Assembly: GCA_025642065.1 (NCBI GenBank) | Contig: JAODUP010000571.1 | Span: 288,501 to 352,500, forward strand | Length of the DNA: 64,000 nt | Direction of reading: 5' to 3' | DNA from: Paralvinella palmiformis | Lineage: Eukaryota > Annelida > Polychaeta > Terebellida > Alvinellidae | Shown: piece by piece, positions 45,353-55,479 of the stretch | Position numbering within the stretch: position 1 is the stretch's first letter | Layout of the letters: every line of letters begins with the position of its first letter | Translations under genes and position numbers: made by a program | Notes under the pieces: model-generated | The model's input: only the letters and a program-made list of their open reading frames with translations | Told to the model about the DNA's origin: nothing | The model's database searches: none

Positions 45353-45688
45353 TACCTATCTTCTCTCCTATCAGTCCTCTCCCCACTTTTATCATAAATC
45401 AACTGACCTCTCTCCGTCCTAAAATCAAGACACATAAAATATTGTTTTATTTCACGTGCAACTACAGAAAGTATTAAACAGATATCTCTTCTCAATATTA
45501 CTCATTATTTTTTTGTAGCAAACTTCAATAACAATTTTATCAATTCCAATTTTTTAAATAAGCAATTCCAAAACTGCCCATCAATTACAATTGCTGAATT
45601 GATTTGACCTAAAGTCTGATTGATATTAATCAACACTGAAAAATGGCCGTGGCTATAAGTCAGTCAATCAATCTCTCTCTCTCTCTCT

Positions 45689-45722
<34 letters not shown>

Positions 45723-48700
45723 TGAACCATGTTCAAGAACAGGATAGTTCATCCTTGTTACCTGCTGGGCTTGGTCCTAATTAAGGGAGATTTGTATAAT
45801 AACATTATGGAAAATAGAAAGCCCTTTAAGTGTTTCATGGTATCAAGCAGTTCAATAAGTGCTTGGAAAATGTAACAAGCTGGTCGTGAATTACTGATAC
45901 ATAAATATCTCGATTTAAAAATTATCTTAAATTGGAAGGTACCAACTAGATAATGTAGGATTCACTTTGCATTCTCCTGCATCTATCACTTTCAGACTCC
46001 ATTTTGGATATGTTGTCATATATTAACGTTCTATATGATAATAATGATTGGCGTTTTATGGCCACTTTTGTGTACATGGTAGGCTAAATGGACCGAGCGA
46101 CCTCCAAAGGTAATGAAGCGAAGTCAAAGATTCGAACCAGGGTGCTACTGCTAGACCACGGAGGCGCCCCATAACAGTCTATGGGTTCCAATTTATGTAA
46201 AGGCAAAAGAACAGTTGAAATGTTATAAACCAAGCATAAGATCAAAGTTTAGAAGAAAATAAATAAAAATCACCAAAAACACTTATTTCAGTTATGTATT
46301 GTTTAATCTTTTAATTCATCTTATATTCGTGTTTTCTGGTTCAAACTGTACAAAAAACAAACAAAGATTGAGTTACTTATAGCCCTAGCTGTTTATTAAC
46401 ACCGTTGCTATGGTACCGTTTACGTTTCTCCCTGTCCAGTTTTCTTTGTTGTTCCTCCTCCTCATCAACAGCCAGCTGAGCCCAGTCTAATGGCGACTCC
46501 AACCTGAAATGATTAACATTTTTATTAAGGCGAATACAACATCCCATACAACTTAACATTATCTCTATAGACCAGGCAGTGATATGCAATGCCCTGTATG
46601 TGCATGCACATAATTATATGAGTAACCGAAACATCCTCCTCCCACCATCAACGATAAAGAAACAAATAAGCAAAGATGGACTTCAATATAGAAATATTAT
46701 TTTCCAGGACAAAATTACCATTTCCAGGACAAAGTAAACAAGATTTAAAAGTAATAAATCAAAATAAGTACGAAAAAGCATATCATATTTATTCAATGTA
46801 TGATCGATTATTGATATTTTTATGGTACAGCCTCCTCCTAACCCCTTCTAACTGTCTGATCCACTCACTTTTAGATCATTTTTAACTAACATGGGATATT
46901 AAGACTACGTACCAGTACTCTTTTTCTTCTATAATCAGTTTTCTTCTACAGACATAATATTTTTTCACAGGCTTTTTTGTTCTCAGTGAATCTTTTTTCC
47001 AGGACATTTCCTGATTTTGTCAATTTCCCGGACCTGGTAAATGAATTTGTCATTTCCAGGATTTCCAGGCCTGGTTCGACTGTTTTGTTTACGGATTTTT
47101 TTTTTTTAGTTTTTAAAGTTAACAACAATTTTTACAATGCAGTGTAAAAATATTTATGTTTAAAAACCCTATAGAATAAAGAAACAGATCACTAATTGTT
47201 TGGCTGTACTATGTACACCTGAGTACACATTTTTACTAACACCTACCTAGATTTAGTATTTTCCTTGCCATCCATTATTGTCAACAGGTTTTTATCCGGT
47301 ACTCGGTCTATAAATGTTGATCGGACTGGACTACGCAGTGGACTGAGAGTTCCTGTCTTCCTATAGCGGTCACTAATTAGACAAACAGATGAAAAGTGAC
47401 TAAACAGTGACAAAATATATACCAAAAAAATAAGCCATCCCATAATTTACTCTATGAGCTACTAATATTTATCTTTCAGTCAGCTCAGTGTAAATATTTA
47501 CAATAATATTTCCTATTATTAATTCATACAGAGTATTTACCCACAGCAAGAAAATATTATTATCCAGGACATTTAAAGGTAATAAATCAAGATTCTTTGA
47601 GTCAATAATATTATCCTAATTTCTTTAGGCCGGCTTAATGGCCGGTGCTATCTCAAGAAAATCAGTAATTGGGAGAAATTTGTTTAGGGTTTTAACAGCC
47701 GTCTAGATCTAGTCTAGACATGCAAGACTTTAGCCCAAGTCATTATTATTTCTTGGCTGGACTATAGCAATGCATTACTTTATAATATCTCCCGCACTCT
47801 GACCAACCACCTACAGCGAGTGCAGAACTGTGCTGCACATCTGGTGACACATACTCGCAAAAGGGAACATACAACACCAGTTTTGTTCCAGCTCCACTGG
47901 CATCCTTTACGTTTCAGATCATTGTACAAAATCCTGTTTCTTACATTCAAGGTGCTGAATGGAACAGCACTAGTGTATCTAAGCGATCTGATCAAAAAAA
48001 TATATACCAATGAGAATGCTCCGATCCGAGTCCTATTCACTTTTGACGGTACCAAGAAGTCATACAGCAATGTACGGAGAGAGATCCTTCCGAGCACCAG
48101 CTCCCAGACTGTGTATCGAGTTGCCAAACCACATAAAACTCGCAGCAAGTAGTGACATATTTGGTAAAGTTCTTAAAACCCTAGGTGTAGCCACTGAGGA
48201 AAATGATATCAGGGCTCAAGTTTCATAAACATGTGGCAGTTGCTGTTAGGAAATCTTCAATGATGCTCTGCCTCATAAGAGCTACATTTATATGCCTCGA
48301 TGAAGTAACTGTCCCCAGGCTATTCACCAAACTGGTCAGGATACACCTTGAGTGTGGGAAGGTCAAATGGTCACCACGTTTCAAGATGGATAGTGTAAAG
48401 GTGGGGCTAGTTCAGAGAGGAGCAACAAAGCTTATACAGAAACTCAGCCATTTACTATACGAGGACCATGAAGATCCCACCCTTGAACTAAAGACACAGA
48501 ACAGGCTACATGATACAAATATAAAAGATTATGGCTGGGATTGATCATGTCGACCCAGAGCAATTTTTTCAGAGACAAGCCAGAAGGGGCCATATTCAGA
48601 AGCTGACGAAGCAGCACTCCAGACTTGAGCTGAAGCAAATTTTTCAACCAAGCCAAGGGTTGTCGCTAGCTGAAGCAGCACCCTCAGAGTTATTCCTAGG

Positions 48701-49499
48701 AGCATGCCTTGCGCCAATGGCACGCCCATACTCAATATGACCCAACTAAAAAACATGTCATGGGCCCAAGGGCGCATCAAAATTTTACTTTCGAGTCCAA
48801 ATATCTACTTTTTTTGCTAGGCAACCACACAAATAGAAAATTAATTCATTGGAAATAAGAAAGGTTTATTTGTAATACAATATGCGATCCAGAATTCGCA
48901 AATTATTTCATTTTGGTTGATCAAATGTCCCATGGTTAGGGTATCTTGAAAAGTCCCATGAAATTTAGACCTAGACTAATCGTCTAATGGGCCAATTGAC
49001 ACATGTAGCCCAAATCCAAGGAATAACTCTCCACCCTGTATAGATTTAAATCAAGTCTTGATCGTTTATGGCGTACAGAGCAATACAGGATACTGTGATT
49101 TAGATTAGAGAGGAGATACACCCCCCCCCCCCCATATAGATATATAATAATATATACACACACACACACAGTGACACACACACAAGATGATGATCGGAAG
49201 TTTAACAGCCTGGCTTTGCCTCTTTTCCGTATATTTGATATGATAAAACACAATAAAATATATCGCAACATTTTAAATCCATCGCAGTTGTGCATATATC
49301 TATGATGTCACTTCTCATATATCGTCTCGTTATCGAGAGTGAGTGTTTGTTTATGATTGTGTTCACTTGTTCTTGTTCAAGTTGTTGTTTACCTCGAATC
49401 CGCTTTTAGGAAATCACTTTCGATCGCATTAGTTTCGAATGTCTGCTTGTTGGGGTCGCCATTCGTGATACTACCATCCCAGCCGACGTGGCCGACCAT
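37221..49499 (-). CDS. SLBP: Histone mRNA stem-loop binding protein
   Basis: Spliced CDS on the minus strand: 49499-49393, 47372-47247, 46503-46417, 40054-39830, 37877-37740 and 37479-37221; 313 residues against 270 in human. SLBP binds the stem-loop ending replication-dependent histone mRNAs and directs their processing, export and translation. The RNA-binding domain is unmistakable: [18 protein letters not shown], then [17 protein letters not shown] and a W-R-K-Q-L-H-N-W-D end. The TPNK Thr, phosphorylated in known SLBPs, is present. The N-terminal part has [15 protein letters not shown], matching the DW-acidic motif that binds SLIP1 for translation, and S-P sites ([10 protein letters not shown]). 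The C-terminus is Ser/Thr-rich then acidic. All five introns are phase 2. Confidence 0.93.
37740..37877 (-). CDS. SLBP: SLBP exon 5 (RNA-binding core)
   Basis: Acceptor GTGTTATTAG, donor GCAG|GTAAAT, phase 2 to 2. It holds [17 protein letters not shown] and [10 protein letters not shown], the most diagnostic SLBP residues. Confidence 0.95.
39111..39420 (+). mobile_element. SINE-B copy in SLBP intron 4
   Basis: Plus strand, antisense to SLBP. The head is altered (GGGTTTGAGGCTCCG) but the body and the GGGTGCTATATAAATG tail are intact. Confidence 0.78.
39830..40054 (-). CDS. SLBP: SLBP exon 4 (start of RNA-binding domain)
   Basis: Acceptor ATTTTGTCCTTAG, donor CCAAG|GTAAAA, phase 2 to 2. It begins [12 protein letters not shown] and reaches [18 protein letters not shown]. 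Confidence 0.93.
40193..40353 (-). mobile_element. SINE-A copy
   Basis: Minus-strand copy in SLBP intron 3; the tRNA-like head is cut off after the B box region. Confidence 0.7.
41030..42047. mobile_element. ~1-kb non-autonomous DNA transposon, copy 2
   Basis: Same element and orientation as 14857-15819: starts TCAATAGACCGATCC and ends AAATCAGTCTATT. Shared landmarks include ACCAATCATATATGTATCA, CATACCCTTAATGGACTATA and GGTGGCGCCAGGGGTTA. It carries about 100 bp not in copy 1 near 41310-41390. It lies in SLBP intron 3. Confidence 0.75.
42177..42361 (-). mobile_element. SINE-A copy
   Basis: Near full-length minus-strand copy, with the head ending GGACACCTCCATGGTC. Confidence 0.75.
42700..43590. 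repeat. Possible element bounded by GGCCATTAAGCCGAC
   Basis: GGCCATTAAGCCGACC occurs near 42712 and again near 43550 in the same orientation, with variants (CCATTAAGTCGACC) between. A perfect inverted copy of CACCGGCCATTAAGCCG lies near 47635. No open frame of note lies between them. Confidence 0.35.
44100..44600. repeat. GGGAAGAAA-rich dispersed repeat
   Basis: Several CATGGGAAGAAA/TTTCTTCCCA phrases in both orientations, including a local palindrome TTCTTCCC...GGGAAGAA near 44178-44201. Five overlapping short frames across it look non-coding. Class unknown. Confidence 0.35.
45328..45350. repeat. (CA)n microsatellite
   Basis: Eleven to twelve CA units. Confidence 0.95.
45671..45720. repeat. 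(CT)n(TA)n microsatellite
   Basis: CT tract running into TA, as at 34468. Confidence 0.95.
46038..46168 (-). mobile_element. SINE-A copy, internally deleted
   Basis: Minus-strand copy lacking the ATATCTGAAGG segment; the head is intact to GGGGCGCCTCCGTGGTC. Confidence 0.72.
46417..46503 (-). CDS. SLBP: SLBP exon 3 (DW-acidic motif)
   Basis: Acceptor TTAATCATTTCAG, phase 2 in. It encodes [19 protein letters not shown] and a basic run. The donor AACG|GTACCA is weak but gives the phase 2 end needed to join exon 4. A stronger-looking GTAACT lies 42 nt on, immediately after an in-frame TAA, so using it would truncate the protein before the RNA-binding domain. Confidence 0.72.
46690..47100 (-). 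mobile_element. hAT-type MITE, copy in SLBP intron 2
   Basis: On the minus strand it reads GGAAATCCTGGAAATGACA, then in order TTAGTTAAAAATGATCTAAA, AGTGGATCAGACAGTTAG and AAGGGGTTAGGAGGAGGC, the same order as the copy at 51357. The outer end is less clear. Confidence 0.6.
47247..47372 (-). CDS. SLBP: SLBP exon 2
   Basis: Acceptor TGTCTAATTAG, donor TCTAG|GTAGGT, phase 2 to 2. It encodes [20 protein letters not shown] and DGKENTKSR; the S-P sites are candidate CDK targets by analogy with other SLBPs. Confidence 0.88.
47700..48165 (+). mobile_element. Non-LTR retrotransposon 3' end, fragment 1
   Basis: The C-terminal part of a LINE reverse transcriptase: the [14 protein letters not shown] start, [13 protein letters not shown], a [14 protein letters not shown] block, [15 protein letters not shown], and in the next frame [21 protein letters not shown]. 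One frameshift and a 5' truncation. It lies in SLBP intron 1, antisense to the gene. Confidence 0.75.
48190..48745 (+). mobile_element. Non-LTR retrotransposon 3' end, fragment 2 (different family)
   Basis: A second, distinct LINE C-terminus abutting fragment 1: [60 protein letters not shown], then after a frameshift [14 protein letters not shown] and [19 protein letters not shown]. Both fragments have the same orientation. Confidence 0.75.
49121..49182. repeat. C-run and (CA)n
   Basis: A homopolymer of 12-13 C followed by TA and CA repeats in SLBP intron 1. Confidence 0.9.
49393..49499 (-). CDS. SLBP: SLBP exon 1 (start codon)
   Basis: ATG at 49499 with context ACAATGG; donor TTCGAG|GTAAAC, phase 2. 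It encodes [17 protein letters not shown] and joins exon 2 in frame through a Ser codon. This end is poorly conserved in SLBPs, so the call rests on frame, splice phase and position. Confidence 0.8.
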
Positions 49500-50579
49500 T
49501 GTCAATATATCAATGTTACTAAGATGACGATTCAATTTTACAAACTCGATCTCTGTCCGACTGACACGAAAATCGTCAACTTTATTTGTGTACGAAAACT
49601 TCCCGCCAGAAATTACTACAGAAATTCATGAATATTCATTAGCGTGGCCAACCTGTCTCTTCCGCCGGCATATAATTTAACTACGTCATTACAAATCTCG
49701 CCATAATTTAGCACATTTGATGTAAATCTATATCGTTCACTAGCAACTGAGCAGATATTCATATTTTCCATCGCTTCCCTACAAAATAGCCTTTAAATAC
49801 TAGACCTCTTACATTACGCATGCGCATCGGGCGTTCGCGGCACAGCGGAAGTTGTATTTGTTATTCTTTTTCAAAAGCCGAATAGCGGCAGTTTCAAATG
49901 CTTTAGAGGAATAGCGTGCTCACATTTATTGAACATTGCTAGCCTTTTAGTGATCGTCGCGAACTTCTTCGGACCTTCGAACATTCGGTGGACCCCTTGC
50001 GGTGTAATTGCGACGAATCAGAACGATTTCAGAAAGCTCTGATTGGTCTAAACGGCAATTTGCGAACTGGACGGTGTCAACCTTTGTTACTCGCCAGTAA
50101 TTAGACCAAGATTGTGAGATTGCTGATCTCAAGAACAAGCATTAGCATTACTGCTGTATTTACCTTTGGTGGTTTACGTACAAGCACGTGTTTTCTGAAA
50201 CTGGAGGATTTAATTGATAATTGCAATTCAATAAACTAAACGCGCACATTAAGGCTTTTGATGTGCTGCCGGTTGCTCTTCAACAACAACAATACTTTTA
50301 CTAGCGTTGATTATCAAGGACAAGGAATTATTGATGTTGTCAGCGAACTGCCAAGTGAAACGTAATCGACGATATAGATAACACAATTGTGCACCGGAGA
50401 CTATAGATAATAGTATTTAACGCATGTTGGATGTGATATTTCTATGCAGAAAGGGCGAATTAAAATCGACGACCTTTCGTCTGCGGTAGTCTATTAAAAT
50501 ATTTTAATTCGGTGATTTGTGTTTGTTAAAAAACACGCAAACATTGGAAGGCAGATTAAGCGGTTCACTTAGCAGCAGC
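49500..50579. promoter_or_regulatory. Divergent promoter region between SLBP and the next gene
   Basis: About 1.1 kb separates two start codons pointing away from each other. At 49817-49830 there is TACGCATGCGCATCGG, matching the NRF1 palindrome, and at 49841-49850 AGCGGAAGTT, an ETS-type site. Both are common in TATA-less bidirectional promoters. A function is inferred. Confidence 0.45.
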
Positions 50580-50710
50580 ATGAATAAGGATTTAACACTC
50601 GTGCTGAGGACTAGTGTAGCCAATAGTAATACGTCACTTTCTGGACAACTTATGACCTTCTCTCCCGTTACTGACCTTGCTATGAGCTTCAGCGATTTGA
50701 TCAATGATGG
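50580..50710 (+). CDS. First coding exon of an unrecognised gene
   Basis: ATG at 50580 (GCAGCATGAAT context) opens 43 codons plus two bases and meets a good donor, GATGG|GTAAGC, in phase 2. The peptide is Ser/Thr/Leu-rich (MNKDLTLVLRTSVANSN, then VTDLAMSFSDLINDG) with no signal peptide or known motif. It looks like the N-terminus of an intracellular protein. It is transcribed away from SLBP. No second exon is identified with confidence; the acceptor at the window end is one candidate. Confidence 0.5.
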
Positions 50711-51356
50711 GTAAGCGATTAGAAATAAACTGCGTTCAGTGATGTCAATAAATAATAATAATAATACACTGAAGATAAATAAGTAAAACTTTTTGAATTA
50801 CCATTTTTGGCTGCTTTTCGTTGAGTTATGATAATTTATGCTAATTGGTTTTTGAACGTCATATTAATTAAGACTAAGTTCATTTCCAATGCACACGCTA
50901 CATTTTTTATGTTAGATTTACTGGTGAATCTGACAGGTTTTTTTTTTTGGGGGGGGGTCTGCTTTCATTGTGTGTCGATAGAACTACTAGACTAGTGAAT
51001 TGAATAAATATCCCCACTGTGTCGAAGTCTCTCTTTGATGTACGTAAGCTTCAGTAAAGTGCTCACCTTACATGAATTTAATTCATTTAGAATCTTTAGC
51101 ATGTAATTTTGTGTTTTGTTGCCATGGCAACTGGCGCCGTTTTGTAATTTATACCTTTGATGAGGAATACAGCTCTCTTTAACTGATACCTTGATACCAG
51201 ATCTACAGAGTAGTGTTCTTGTTAACATGTCTTTTACGCATTTGTTCTATATTGTTGGTTTGTATGGGTAGTAACTGATGTATGTCATAATGGATACATG
51301 AATTTTTGGCAGTTGCGTTACTAATCTAGAAAGAAAGCACTTGATAAAAATCCATG

Positions 51357-51722
51357 CAGGGTTCCCACGCATCCAATAAATCCTGAAAAATTAAAATTAA
51401 TATTTTCCAGGTCCTGGAAATGTCCTTGAATTTTACAAAATCAGGAAACGTTCTGGAAAAACATATTGCCTGGAAAAAAATCTACTTTTAATAGAATACC
51501 AAAAACTTGAATAGTCTTGTTATCCCATGTCAGTTAAAATTTAAATTAAAGTGGGTTGATCAGACAGTTAGAAGGGGTGAGGTGGAGGTTGTACTATAAA
51601 AATGTCAATAATCGATGATAAATTGAATAAACATGTTTTTTTCGCGTATATCTTGATTTATTACCTTTAAATCTTGTATACTTTGTCCCGAAAAATGTTA
51701 TTTTCTTGGCTGTGAGAACCAT
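51357..51722 (+). mobile_element. hAT-type MITE
   Basis: The left end CAGGGTTCCCACGC and right end GCTGTGAGAACC (complement GGTTCTCACAGC) form an imperfect terminal inverted repeat of the widespread CAGGGTTCCCAC type. The interior carries paired TTCCAGGTCCTGGAAA and TTTTCTGG phrases. The copy at 46690-47100 is in reverse orientation. Confidence 0.6.
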
Positions 51723-51859
51723 GATAATGATATTTTACATCATTATATGACTATGTATTTATATGAATGCTGACACCCGATCAGTTGATATTATGTATTA
51801 ATATTATAGTATATTGGATTTTTCAAACAAGTTTTTGTGACAATTATACGGTTTGCTAA

Positions 51860-53010
51860 AACTTGCTCCATGAAGATTTCACACTGAGTCCATTCAGCTG
51901 CCAAACAGCTATGGACCATTCAACCTCCACAAACATCAGTCCACTCCGACTCATCATGCATAAGTCCACTAGCCTCCACATACATCAATCCCGTCTCCAC
52001 CTACCTCGGTCCACTCCGTCTCCGCATACCCCCAATCCACTCAGTCTCCACACACCTCAGTCCACCTAGTCTCTACAAATCTTGATCCATTCAACCCCTA
52101 GATACCTCAGTCCATATACTGTAGTCTATTCAACAGTCCATATACTCGTCCACAAGTCTTATTCCAGTCAAATACTAGTCAGCTCAATCTCCATATACCT
52201 AAGTCCAGTCAACTTCTAATTACCTCAGTCCAGTCAGCCTGCACACATCAGTCCACTCATCTTCCACTTAATATACATAAGTCCACTCAGTCTCCACATA
52301 TTGGTCCACTCAGTCTCCACATACTGGTCCACTCAGTTTTCACACAAACATCAGTTCACTCAACCTCTATATGCATTAGTCCACCTAGACTTATTACGCA
52401 TCAGTCCTCTCAAGCTTATCATAAGTCTATTCAGTCTTGGCACTCCAGTAGCATAGCGATTAGAGAATTGTGGTGCAAACTTCCAGGTTGTGGGTTCAAA
52501 TCTGACTGATGCCTGTGTTTTGGGGATGTTTCCCTAATGGAATCACCTCACAGCTGTATGTCCCAGGTGTAACTAGTAGTACAGAGCCTAAACAAACTAA
52601 CATTCCTCATTCTACTCAACCTTCACATTCCTCATTCTACTCAACCTCCACATACTTCAGTCCAGTCAACCTCCACATACCTCAGTCCAGTCAACCTCCA
52701 CATACTTCAGTCCAGTCAACCTCCACATACCTCAGTCCAGTCAACCTCCACATACCTCAGTCCAGTCAACCTCCACATACTTCAGTCCACTCAACCTCCA
52801 CATACTTCAGTCCACTCAACCTCCACATACATCAGTCCAGTCAACCTCCACATACCTCAGTCCAGTCAACCTCCACATACCTCAGTCCAGTCAACCTCCA
52901 CATACTTCAGTCCACTCAACCTCCACATACTTCAGTCCACTCAACCTCCACATACATCAGTCCACTCAACCTCCACATACCTCAGTCCATTCAGCCTCTA
53001 CTCAACACTC
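51860..53010. repeat. 24-bp minisatellite (CTCAGTCCAGTCAACCTCCA), diverged then regular
   Basis: Diverged units at 51880-52430, a SINE-C copy in the middle, then a regular 24-bp array at 52610-53000. Its reverse complement resembles the 10051-10760 array. The 181-codon open frame over it is an artefact of the multiple-of-three period. Confidence 0.93.
52443..52600 (+). mobile_element. SINE-C copy inserted in the minisatellite
   Basis: Head CAGTAGCATAGCGATTAGAG, B-box-like GGGTTCAAATCTG, CCTGTGTTTTGGGGATG, TTTCCCTAATGG. It separates the diverged and regular parts of the array. Confidence 0.6.
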
Positions 53011-53329
53011 TAATTTACTCTTGTACTGTTCTATTTTTTAACCAGCTCGTATAATCATAACGTGCTATAACTATAGTGCAATAATGAGGGAGTGAGTGAA
53101 TATCACTCATCTGTATTATTATATTATTATTATATACACACGTATTGACATGATATAGGACAAAGTTCACCATGGGGATGAACTCTTTCAGCGCAAAAAT
53201 TTGATTCCTGCGTTTGTTCCGATATGCACGCTCCTTGTCGAAACACGATGCTGTTTGAGGAATGGTTGATGTTTAGAATCCAAGAGTAACGCTAAAAATT
53301 CTCTCTGCGTACACTTGTCTGTTTTATTT

Positions 53330-53597
53330 TCTCACGAAATTAAGCCAACTGAAACATTTCTTGGTTTTATGCCACCACAAAATTAGGCCAACCTAAACAG
53401 TTGTTAGTTTATGCCCGCACATAATTAGGCCAACTTAAGCAGTTGTTGGTTTATGTCCACCCACAATTATAATATTAGGCCAACTTCAACAGTTGTTGGT
53501 TGTCTGGCTGTGCGATAGCTTCAAATTAAACATTTCTTGGTTTTATCCCTCACAATTTTAGGCCAACTGAAACAGTTGTTGGATTATGCCCGCACGC

Positions 53598-53628
<31 letters not shown>

Positions 53629-53700
53629 ATATTATACCAACTTTAAGCATTTGTTGGTTTCATGTCCGCACAATGTTAGTTCAACTCGAATATTGATCTA
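53330..53700. repeat. ~60-bp degenerate tandem repeat (TTAGGCCAACTTAAACAGTTGTTGG)
   Basis: Six to seven imperfect units, one interrupted by (CA)n at 53590-53628. TTAGGCCAAC and GTTGTTGGTT recur. Confidence 0.8.
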
Positions 53701-53836
53701 TTTCGTGTCTACGTTTTCACTGAGTTTCTGGCTTTGCTGAGAAGGATATTCTGATTGTTGTAAAATATTTTTACAACCGACTGACCGAAGCGGGCTGTAA
53801 GGGTCGAGTACTTACACGTGGTACATACGTGTATGT

Positions 53837-53888
53837 CGGGGGGGGGGGGTATGAGGGAAGGCGGGTGTATGAGGGAAGGGGGGGGGGA
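53837..53888 (+). repeat. G-run cluster, G-quadruplex-capable
   Basis: Two runs of about ten G plus two GGG tracts within 52 bp. Confidence 0.7.
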
Positions 53889-53889
53889 T

Positions 53890-54740
53890 ATCCCATCCAA
53901 TCCTCTCAAGAGGGTATTTAACTACAGCTGTTAGTGTCAGGCTCCAGCTGGCTCTTGACTGGGCCAAGTCTGACCTAAACTAGGTCATATACGTACGCCA
54001 TCTGGTGAGCTGAAAAGCCCCATAGTTGCCGGTCTGATAATGATAGACAACCAGTTTTGTTTTACATGTCCTAGAACAGGGCTAAGGAAGGGTGGAATGT
54101 GTGGTAGAAACACCTGTGTGATTAGGTGAATGGCAGCTGTTTCTCGCCGACTGTTGCCTTATCCGGTTGTTAAAAATATTTCAAATTATTCACAGCCTCC
54201 TCTCGTATGTAAAAGGCTGACAGAAAAGGTTTATAACCCCTCTCACCGGCGGATTTCCCCCCCCCCTCCGCTCGTCATTTAGTTTGAATATGCATGAATT
54301 GGGTGATTTATAAATTACTTGCTAGACAGGGAAATAATAACTGGAAAAGGGGTTACGTTCTCAATCTTGGGTGACGCTCACGAAGTATGAGAAACAACGT
54401 TCTACATTAGTATTGGCCTGATCATTATTTGGGTAACTAAGTACACACCATTTCGAGTACCCTTCTACTGTTATTGTTCTCGAGGCCAAACAGTTTAAAA
54501 AACTTTTTTCTTCTTTCAAAACCCCTGTCAAGAATAAGGCAGTTAGACCCCGTGTTTAAATATGACCCCTATCACATGATCGTGTCTTATTTGACTAGAA
54601 ATGCCTAATATTATATGTGTGTGTGTGTGTGTGTGTGTGTAGTAAATACTACCGATGCGTGACTAGAATTTAAAGGGGATTTATTTTTCAGGGCGATGCC
54701 ATTTTTTCGTCGGGTGTGAGGAAATGGGATAGGGTTTTGA
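53890..54740. other. No gene seen
   Basis: Mixed sequence with (GT)n at 54617-54640. No coding or repeat pattern I can name. Confidence 0.4.
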
Positions 54741-54744
54741 TATT

Positions 54745-54917
54745 TTAGATTTTACGGCCACTTTTGTGCACATGGTAGGCTAAATGGGCCGAGTGACCTC
54801 CAAAGATAATGAAGTGAAGTCAAAGATGAAGCACCCTTCAGATATGCCCACGCCGAGATTCGAACAGGGGTAGTAGTGATCTGTGGTCCAACGCGTTACC
54901 AGTTAGACCACGGAGGA
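54745..54917 (-). mobile_element. SINE-A copy
   Basis: Near full-length minus-strand copy with head TCCGTGGTCTAACTGGTAAC. Confidence 0.77.
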
Positions 54918-55359
54918 AAGACTATAGGTTTAAGGGCATCATGTTTTGGTTTTTTTAGATTAAAGGAATCTTTTTACTGTGTATTCGTTTACTGTCTAGA
55001 GCCAACCTAGACAGTAAGTGAGCTATATAGTGTGAGCTATTCACACAGTTGTCTGGTGGGAAAATGCTATGACACTAATTTGGTTAAATAAATGTCATTT
55101 TGATAAAAATGAAATTGAGAAGGAAAACCTAGCATTTACTAATTTTACCTCACGGGGATTTCAGTAAGAATGTATGATGCAGGTGATGGCGAAAAAACGC
55201 TCGGTGATACTCATTGCATATTAACAGCAGTAACTAGCATATATGACAATAATTAATATATTTTCACATTGGTTGGCAAACTGCATCGCATTAATATATA
55301 AAGATTACAGTGCTGTCAAGAAGCTATGAAATGTATTTATAAAGTTGTGTCGTGGTTTG

Positions 55360-55478
55360 GGGCGCCTCCGTTTTCTAACTGGTAGCGTGTTGTACCACAG
55401 ATCACTCACTACCACCTCAATTGGAATCTCGACGTTGGCATAGGTTAAGGGTCAAAGTAAGTAAAACATCAATCATCT
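55360..55478 (+). mobile_element. SINE-A copy, internally deleted
   Basis: Plus-strand head GGCGCCTCCGTTTTCTAACT with a damaged B box (GGAATCTCG). Most of the body is missing, but the AAAACATCAATCATC end is kept. Confidence 0.68.
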
Positions 55479-55479
55479 T

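Noticed and set aside
52509..53054. 181-codon Ser/Thr/Pro/His-rich open frame
   Set aside because: A 24-bp minisatellite plus a SINE-C fragment; the open frame follows from the period.
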